A program made the translations under genes and the position numbers. The notes beneath the pieces were generated by a model. It did not search any database, was not told the origin of the DNA, and was given only the letters and a program-made list of their open reading frames with translations. A stretch of 11,698 nt of DNA from Anaerolineales bacterium (GTDB taxonomy: Bacteria > Chloroflexota > Anaerolineae > Anaerolineales > DRMV01): positions 1-11,698 of the forward strand of contig JALXBY010000323.1 of the NCBI GenBank assembly GCA_026991215.1. The letters run 5' to 3'. This document shows, in pieces, positions 7,520-11,698 of this stretch (positions within the stretch are counted from its first letter, which is position 1; every line of letters starts with the position of its first letter).

Positions 7520-8908
7520 TCATTCGGAAAAGCGCAAAACCCCTTGCAAGGCCCCCGCAAGGCCCTGAAGGTGCCAGGTGAGGGTCGGCGTCGGCTCCCA
7601 GGTGACCCGGACCCAACCGAACTGGGGACCGGGGAGCCGGGCGTGCACCCGCAACGCGCGGATGAGGGGATTGAACACCGGCCGCACCCGCCAGGCAAGG
7701 CCGGGCTGCCCTTCCGGGGTCAGCCCACCGATGCCGATTTCCCACACGGTCACGTCGTTGACCAGCCGGGCCTCCACCACCCGGCCCAGGTTCAGGCCGT
7801 GGGAAAGGATGACCAGGCCCTGGACCCCGCGTGCCACAATCAGGTGCAGCAGCCGGCGCAACTCGTCGTGGTAGGGGTGCCAGGTATCGCCCGGCCCTTT
7901 GTGGAACACCGCGGCCGGGGAAACCAGGAACTTCAGGGGATAGGCCTGGCCCGCGGAGGCCAGCCAGGTTTCCAGCGTCTTCCACTGTTGGGGCGGGAGC
8001 AGCCGCCGACCATAGGGGCTGCGGATGCGGTGAAAGTGCACGTCCAGCACGTAAAAGGCGGCCGCGCCGTAGTGGAACAGGTATCCGAAGTGGCCCCGGT
8101 CCGTGGGCAGGAGCAGGGGGTGCCCCAGGTCCGTTGCACCTTCCGGCGGGGTGAGCAGCGGGGGCGTGAGCAACCCCTGGTGTTCCCAATAGGCCCGCAT
8201 CGCGGCCACCACCCGGCTGCGGGAAAGGCGCCGCACCTCACGCGGGGCCCGGCGCAACAGCCGACGCAGCCGCACCCGCAGGGGCAGCCGCGCGGTGGTT
8301 CGTTCCAAATCGGTCCATTCCCAGCCCCAATCCACCTCCCGGTGGCCCCAAATGGGGAACACGGGCCAGCGGCCAAGGACCTCCTTCCACAAGGGGTGCC
8401 CCCAGGCCTGGGCATAGAGCGCGCGGTAGTCCGCCAGGTCCGCGGGTACCCGGCCCAGGCCGTTGTGGGCCGCGGCGTCGGCGCAAATCTGGTTGCCCAG
8501 AAGCAGGAGGAAGTCCACGTCCTGGTCCGCGAGGGTCCGTTGCAAGACCGGGAGGATGGCCTGGCCCGCGGGGTGTTGGGGCATGAAGGTCCCCACCAGG
8601 CCAAAGGCAAAGGCCGCGCGCCGGGCCAGGGGCGGCGCGGTGCGGAAGCGACCCTGGGCCAGCACCGGCCCCTGGGGATGCGGCCGGAGGGTGAAGGTGT
8701 AGGCCTGCCGGGGCCGCAGGCCCAGCACCTGGAACACCGCGACGTGGCCCATGCGGGTCTCCCGCCGCTGGACCCATACCGGCATGGGTTCCCCCTGATG
8801 TTCGACTTCCAGATACCAGGGCGAAGGGGCCCGGGCCCGGAGCCAGATGCGCACCCGGTCCGCGGCCACGGCGCCGAGCACCGGGCCCAAAAGCAGGGGG
8901 TTGGTCAT
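7520..8908 (-). CDS. PhoD-like metallophosphatase-fold protein, probable pseudoenzyme
   Basis: The 462-residue product matches the PhoD-like architecture: an N-terminal beta-sandwich-like region beginning GPVLGAVAADRVRIWLRA (8-25), then a metallophosphatase-fold region (98-about 395). The landmarks can be aligned, but the metal ligands are gone. LLLLGNQICAD (134-144) has Asn139 where the family has LGDQIYAD. PIWGHREVDWGWEW (185-198) stands where a DDH-type ligand motif is expected. VILSHGLNLGRV (366-377) replaces the usual LLSGDVHxxRV. The early family SC motif is also missing (AFGLVG, 101-106). Hydrolase activity is therefore unlikely. No signal peptide is seen, unlike secreted PhoD. ATG 8906-8908 overlaps the thrS stop (ATGA), with GAGG seven bases upstream, so it is translationally coupled to thrS and controlled with it. 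Its function is unknown. Confidence 0.85.
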   Translation of the reverse strand: MTNPLLLGPVLGAVAADRVRIWLRARAPSPWYLEVEHQGEPMPVWVQRRETRMGHVAVFQVLGLRPRQAYTFTLRPHPQGPVLAQGRFRTAPPLARRAAFAFGLVGTFMPQHPAGQAILPVLQRTLADQDVDFLLLLGNQICADAAAHNGLGRVPADLADYRALYAQAWGHPLWKEVLGRWPVFPIWGHREVDWGWEWTDLERTTARLPLRVRLRRLLRRAPREVRRLSRSRVVAAMRAYWEHQGLLTPPLLTPPEGATDLGHPLLLPTDRGHFGYLFHYGAAAFYVLDVHFHRIRSPYGRRLLPPQQWKTLETWLASAGQAYPLKFLVSPAAVFHKGPGDTWHPYHDELRRLLHLIVARGVQGLVILSHGLNLGRVVEARLVNDVTVWEIGIGGLTPEGQPGLAWRVRPVFNPLIRALRVHARLPGPQFGWVRVTWEPTPTLTWHLQGLAGALQGVLRFSE

Positions 8909-10731
8909 ACGCCGGCCTCGATGTCTTCCCGGGCCTTTTGCAGGAAGGCTTCCAGGCTCATGGCACCCAGGTTCTCGCCCGAACGCAGCCGCAGGGAGAC
9001 CGTCCCCTGGGCCACTTCCCGCTTCCCCACGATGAGCATGTAGGGCACCTTTTGCAGTTGGGCCTGGCGGATGCGGTACTGCATGGTCTCGGCCCGGTCG
9101 TCCACTTCGACCCGCAGGCCAGCCTCGCGCAGTTTGCTGGCTACCTCATGGGCGTACGCGGCCTGGGCATCGGTGATGGGGATGACCACGGCCTGCACCG
9201 GCGCGAGCCAGACCGGGAACGCGCCCGCGTAGTGCTCGATGAGGATGCCCAGGAAGCGCTCGGTGGTGCCGGTGACCGCGCGGTGCAGCACCACGGGCGT
9301 GTGTTCCTTGCCGTCCGGGCCGATGTAGGTCAGCCCCAGGCGGGCAGGCATGATGAAGTCCACCTGGATGGTGGAAAGTTGCCACTCTCGACCCAACACG
9401 TCCTGGGCCAGGAAGTCGGCCTTGGGGCCGTAGAAGGCGGCCTCGCCCTCGGCCTCGAAGTAGTCCAGGCCGGCCGCGTCCAGGGCGGCCCGCAGCGCGG
9501 CTTCGGCCTGGCGCCATTTCTCTTCGTCCTGGATGTACTTCTCGCCCTGGCCCCGCAGGGAAAGCCGGACCCGGTAATCGGTGAAGCGGTACCGGTTGAG
9601 CACCTCCTGGATGATTTTCAGGGCCAGGAGGAATTCTTCTTCGATTTGCTCCGGCGTGCAGAAGATGTGCGCGTCGTCCTGGGTCAGGGCACGAACCCGG
9701 GTCAGCCCCTGGAGTTCGCCCTTCTTTTCGTAGCGGTACAGGGTGGCGAATTCCGCGAAGCGCAGGGGCAGTTCCCTGTAGGAGTGCTTGCCCATCTTCT
9801 TGTACAGGGTCATGTGGCTGGGGCAGTTCATGGGCTTGAGCCGGTAGCGGTCGTTGCCGTCCACCATGGGCGGGAACATGAATTCCGCGTAATTGGCCAG
9901 GTGGCCGGAGCGTTCGTACAGGGTTTCCTTGACGATGTGGGCCGTCCACACGTGCTGGTAACCGTAGCGGGTCTGCACCTCCCGCACGAAGGACTCCATC
10001 AGATGGCGGATGATTTCCCCTTTGGGGGTGAAGAGGGGGATGCCGGGGCCGATTTCTTCGGGTGCGAAGTAGAACAGGCCCAGTTCCCGGCCCAGGCGAC
10101 GGTGGTCCCGGCGCTGGGCCTCTTCCCGCCAGCGCAGGTATTGCTGGAGTTCTTCCTCGGTATGCCAGGCGGTGCCGTAGATGCGGGTGAGCATGGGGTT
10201 GTTTTCGTCCCCGCGCCAGTAAGCACCGGCGATGCTGAGCAGTTTGAAGGCCTTGGGGTTAATCTGGCCGGTACGTTCCACGTGGGGGCCGCGGCACAGG
10301 TCTTCAAACGGCCCGTGCCGGTAGGTGGTCAGGATGGGCGTTTCCCCCGGCGGCAGGGGGTTGCCGTACTCATCGGTGCCCCGGTTGAGGATGTCCTCGA
10401 TGAGTTCGAGTTTGTAGGGCTGGTCCTTGAAGAGGTCGCGGGCCTCTTCGGGCGAGACCACCCGGCGCACGAAGGGGTGGTCTTCGGCGATGATTTCCCG
10501 CATCCGGGCTTCGATGTCCTTCAGGTCTTCTTCTTTGATGGGGCGGGGCAGGTCGAAGTCGTAGTAGAAGCCGTGGCGCACAGGCGGGCCGATGGCGATC
10601 TTCGCGCCGGGGAACTTCTCCAGGACCGCCTGGGCCATGATGTGGGCCAGGCTGTGCCGGATGCGGTACAGGTCGCTTTGCGGATACGCCTCCTCCGGCG
10701 GTTCGGGCGGGGGAACGATTTTCTGGGGCAT
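8905..10731 (-). CDS. thrS: Threonine--tRNA ligase lacking the TGS domain
   Basis: This class II enzyme charges tRNA-Thr with threonine. From ATG 10731 it has 608 residues against about 640 in E. coli. The N-terminal TGS domain is absent, and a short Pro-rich leader runs straight into the editing domain. Editing site: His26 and His30 (HSLAH), Cys146 and His150 (CRGPH), plus SIAGAYWRGD (166-175). Catalytic domain: zinc ligands Cys303 (MNCPSH), His355 (DDAHIF) and His483 (LHRA), motif 2 RFAEFATLYRYE (324-335), motif 3 Arg492 in TGTTERFLGILIEHYAG. The anticodon-binding domain is about 510-600. All active-site residues are present. ATG 10731 is preferred over the in-frame GTG at 10737 because AGGAGG at 10737-10742 is five bases from the ATG and overlaps the GTG. 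A T-box riboswitch lies upstream, and the stop overlaps the PhoD-like start. Confidence 0.98.
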   Translation of the reverse strand: MPQKIVPPPEPPEEAYPQSDLYRIRHSLAHIMAQAVLEKFPGAKIAIGPPVRHGFYYDFDLPRPIKEEDLKDIEARMREIIAEDHPFVRRVVSPEEARDLFKDQPYKLELIEDILNRGTDEYGNPLPPGETPILTTYRHGPFEDLCRGPHVERTGQINPKAFKLLSIAGAYWRGDENNPMLTRIYGTAWHTEEELQQYLRWREEAQRRDHRRLGRELGLFYFAPEEIGPGIPLFTPKGEIIRHLMESFVREVQTRYGYQHVWTAHIVKETLYERSGHLANYAEFMFPPMVDGNDRYRLKPMNCPSHMTLYKKMGKHSYRELPLRFAEFATLYRYEKKGELQGLTRVRALTQDDAHIFCTPEQIEEEFLLALKIIQEVLNRYRFTDYRVRLSLRGQGEKYIQDEEKWRQAEAALRAALDAAGLDYFEAEGEAAFYGPKADFLAQDVLGREWQLSTIQVDFIMPARLGLTYIGPDGKEHTPVVLHRAVTGTTERFLGILIEHYAGAFPVWLAPVQAVVIPITDAQAAYAHEVASKLREAGLRVEVDDRAETMQYRIRQAQLQKVPYMLIVGKREVAQGTVSLRLRSGENLGAMSLEAFLQKAREDIEAGV

Positions 10732-10756
10732 ACGCACCTCCTCCGTTTGGAATCTT

Positions 10757-10796
10757 GACAGCCGACTGCCGACGGCCGACTGCCGACTGCCGACTG
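10757..10796 (-). repeat. Short heptad repeat array in the thrS leader
   Basis: Five full 7-base units and one partial unit follow each other without gaps: GACAGCC at 10757, then GACTGCC, GACGGCC, GACTGCC, GACTGCC and GACTG. The unit is a circular permutation of the GCCGACT units at 941-954. It sits in the thrS 5' untranslated region, between the T-tract of the T-box terminator (ends 10804) and the ribosome site (10737-10742). All units point the same way, so there is no internal hairpin, unlike the left copy. Confidence 0.85.
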
Positions 10797-10803
10797 GAGA
10801 AAC

Positions 10804-10830
10804 AAAAAAACCCGTCCCTTCCGGGACGGG
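10804..10830 (-). terminator. Intrinsic terminator of the thrS T-box
   Basis: On the minus strand an 8-bp stem (CCCGTCCC pairing with GGGACGGG, loop GGAA, 10811-10830) is followed by seven T (10804-10810). The 5' arm overlaps the CCCG needed for the antiterminator, so the two folds exclude each other. This is the premature stop used when tRNA-Thr is charged. Confidence 0.93.
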
Positions 10831-11112
10831 CGCGTCGCGCTCCGCGGTTCCACCCGGTTGGCTGGCGCTTCAGAGGCTCTGGCGAACCGAAAGTAGAAGG
10901 GGTCTTGCGGCTTACCGCGGTGAAGCGCCAACCCACCTCTTGGGCTGCTAACGGGGCCAGCCGGGCCCCCTTACTGACCCGAAAGGGCGTTGGGGGGCCT
11001 GCTCCCGGGGGGTCCCGTCGAAACCGCCGTCAGGGTGCCTTCCAGCCGGGGCATCCCGGGCACCCCTCTCTGGGACGGCTGCGTTCCGCGGGGTATCCCG
11101 GTCGTCGCGTTC
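10804..11112 (-). promoter_or_regulatory. T-box riboswitch, threonine type, controlling thrS
   Basis: The leader RNA senses uncharged tRNA-Thr. The T-box core GGGTGGAACCGCG lies at 10843-10855, close to the consensus AGGGTGGNACCGCG. The antiterminator can form from CGGG (10853-10856) with CCCG (10827-10830) and CGCG with CGCG (10831-10834), leaving the bulge TGGAACC. Upstream is a 13-bp stem: GGTTGGCGCTTCA near 10921-10933 with TGAAGCGCCAGCC near 10858-10870. Stem I includes GCCGTC paired with GACGGC, the conserved CAGAGAG, and an arm GGGTGCC/GGCACCC. An unpaired ACC complementary to 11011-11013, between GGG and CCC helices, is the probable specifier (Thr). The 5' limit is approximate, and no convincing own promoter was found. 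Confidence 0.9.
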
Positions 11113-11122
11113 CCGATGGGTT

Positions 11123-11139
11123 CCTTGAATAATTGAAGG
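11123..11139. other. Near-palindrome between T-box and tRNA-Val
   Basis: CCTTGAATAATTGAAGG is an odd-length palindrome with a single mismatched pair (G opposite G) around a central A. It lies just upstream of the T-box stem I in the only AT-rich stretch of this intergenic region. It may contain part of a weak promoter for thrS or an operator; no protein can be named. Confidence 0.35.
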
Positions 11140-11160
11140 CGGACAGCGGGAGGCTGTCCG
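11140..11160 (-). terminator. Hairpin just after tRNA-Val, possible weak terminator or processing stem
   Basis: CGGACAG and CTGTCCG form a perfect 7-bp stem with a 7-base loop, starting five bases after the tRNA 3' end. The following minus-strand bases (CCTTCAATTATTC) have no clean T-run, so termination would be inefficient. It may instead mark a 3'-processing boundary. Confidence 0.45.
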
Positions 11161-11165
11161 CACAG

Positions 11166-11239
11166 TGGGCGGTACAGGACTCGAACCTGTGACCTCCTCC
11201 TTGTCGGGGAGGCGCTCTAACCATCTGAGCTAACCGCCC
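11166..11239 (-). tRNA. tRNA-Val (anticodon GAC), C33 instead of U33
   Basis: The 74-base minus-strand RNA folds as a canonical cloverleaf: acceptor GGGCGGT/ACCGCCC, D arm GCTC/GAGC with GG in the loop, anticodon stem CCTCC/GGAGG, variable AGGTC, T arm ACAGG/CCTGT with loop TTCGAGT, and discriminator A73. The anticodon loop is CCGACAA, giving anticodon GAC for Val codons GUC and GUU. A35, C36 and A73 fit valine identity. Position 33 is C where U is nearly invariant. The CCA end is not encoded. Confidence 0.93.
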
Positions 11240-11250
11240 AGGCGCCCCCT

Positions 11251-11279
11251 ATTATAACCAGGGGGTCCGGGAATCTCAA
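11251..11279 (-). promoter_or_regulatory. Sigma-70 promoter of tRNA-Val
   Basis: On the minus strand, TTGAGA (11274-11279) and a perfect TATAAT (11251-11256) are separated by 17 bases. Transcription would start near 11244, a few bases before the mature tRNA 5' end at 11239. It is the only good minus-strand promoter seen upstream of the T-box, so some thrS transcripts may also begin here. Confidence 0.85.
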
Positions 11280-11318
11280 TGGCTTGTGGGTTGCGTGACG
11301 CCAAAGGCCCGACCACGT

Positions 11319-11347
11319 TTGACCAGCCCCCGGCCCGTCAGTATAAT
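11319..11347 (+). promoter_or_regulatory. Sigma-70 promoter of rpmH
   Basis: TTGACC (11319-11324), a 17-base spacer and a perfect TATAAT (11342-11347) face right. Initiation near 11354 gives a leader of about 74 bases before rpmH. The promoter is back to back with that of tRNA-Val, 40 bp away. Confidence 0.88.
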
Positions 11348-11427
11348 CGCTACGGCCTGTTTCCGGCCCAGGCGGATTGGCCGGAACCTTTTTCTTTCGC
11401 CATGATGCCCTGCGTGGAGGTTCGACG

Positions 11428-11634
11428 ATGCCCAAGCGCACGTACCAGCCCAAAATCCGCAAGCGCCTTCGGGTGCACGGTTTCCGCGCCCGGATGCGGA
11501 CCAAGGCCGGCCGCAAGGTGCTCAAGCGCCGACGTCTCAAGGGCCGCTGGCGCCTGACCGTGCGCATGAACGCGTTCCCCAAGCGCTTCAACTGGAAGGG
11601 CCGCAAAGGTCAGGCCAACCTGGGCCTGCGCTGA
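11428..11634 (+). CDS. rpmH: 50S ribosomal protein L34 with C-terminal extension
   Basis: The 68-residue, strongly basic protein belongs to the large ribosomal subunit. Residues 1-45 match L34 over its full usual length (44-48 residues): MPKRTYQPKIRKR, then HGFRARMRTKAGRKVL and RRRLKGRWRLTV. Residues 46-68 form an added tail, beginning RMNAFPKRFNWKGR, that standard L34 lacks. GGAGG at 11416-11420 lies seven bases before ATG 11428, so upstream in-frame starts are rejected. A near-consensus promoter precedes it. In most bacteria rnpA follows rpmH, and dnaA and the replication origin are often near; only 64 bases remain here. Confidence 0.96.
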   Translation: MPKRTYQPKIRKRLRVHGFRARMRTKAGRKVLKRRRLKGRWRLTVRMNAFPKRFNWKGRKGQANLGLR

Positions 11635-11698
11635 GCCTGCGCATCTCTGGCCGCCACCGTCCGGGCCGTTTCGCCCTCGCTTGTAAAGGCCACCGAAG
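11635..11698 (+). other. Right-edge sequence without recognisable gene
   Basis: No start codon with a ribosome site and no RNase P protein signature can be seen after the rpmH stop. If rnpA follows, its start lies beyond the window. Confidence 0.5.

Noticed and set aside
7542..7562. Hairpin CCTTGC/GCAAGG as a bidirectional terminator between the convergent operons
   Set aside because: It is six base pairs with a nine-base loop, has no T-run on either side, and lies inside the PhoD-like coding region.
7544..9043. Long plus-strand open frame opposite the PhoD-like gene and the 3' end of thrS
   Set aside because: The minus-strand frames carry clear family motifs. The plus-strand translation is rich in Gly, Pro, Gln and Arg without a recognisable domain, as expected for antisense of GC-rich codons.
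8938..10758. Long plus-strand open frame covering thrS
   Set aside because: It is the antisense shadow of thrS, low-complexity, and runs into the repeat and leader region.
11166..11239. tRNA-Asp, because GTC is visible on the plus strand
   Set aside because: The cloverleaf only folds on the minus strand, where the anticodon is GAC; A73 and A35-C36 fit valine.
11406..11698. Open frame overlapping rpmH in another phase, as for the rnpA that contains rpmH in Thermus
   Set aside because: There is no ATG, GTG or TTG in that frame after the stop at 11403-11405, and no RNase P protein motif in the visible translation.

Overview
The window is about 11.7 kb of GC-rich bacterial chromosome. The best guess for its source is a Chloroflexota lineage, possibly thermophilic. 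The reasons are a response regulator fused to a decayed GGDEF domain of a type I associate with that phylum, a soluble histidine kinase rich in GAF domains, a T-box in front of thrS, an acyl-ACP-reductase-like gene, and interspersed heptanucleotide repeats. The assignment is inference; no rRNA marker is present.

Left half, + strand. A zinc alcohol dehydrogenase cut by the left edge (<2-898) is followed by a 130-bp heptad repeat block and then a homologue of cyanobacterial acyl-ACP reductase (1036-2130). An acyl-ACP (or acyl-CoA) reductase beside an alcohol dehydrogenase could turn activated fatty acids into aldehyde and then fatty alcohol. A signalling cluster follows: REC plus degenerate GGDEF (2165-3058), a cytoplasmic multi-GAF/PAS histidine kinase (3114-6326), a REC-only regulator (6326-6697) and an alpha/beta-hydrolase-fold protein (6694-7503). 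The last three overlap by 1 and 4 bases and must be co-translated. The hydrolase has Gly where the nucleophile Ser should be, so it looks like a sensor or partner subunit rather than an esterase, in the manner of RsbQ or KAI2.

Right half, - strand. tRNA-Val(GAC) at 11166-11239 has its own promoter. It is followed by a threonine-type T-box leader with terminator (10804 to about 11112), a second heptad repeat (10757-10796), thrS (8905-10731, lacking the TGS domain), and a PhoD-like protein (7520-8908). The PhoD-like start codon overlaps the thrS stop codon, and all of its recognisable metal-ligand motifs are replaced. This unit converges on the signalling operon with only 16 bp between them.

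Far right, + strand. rpmH (11428-11634) has a near-consensus sigma-70 promoter divergent from the tRNA promoter. It encodes L34 with a C-terminal extension. The last 64 bases hold no recognisable gene.

The main theme is decay or repurposing of enzymes: three proteins keep a recognisable fold but have lost key catalytic motifs. Two heptad repeats also sit exactly at translation-initiation regions.
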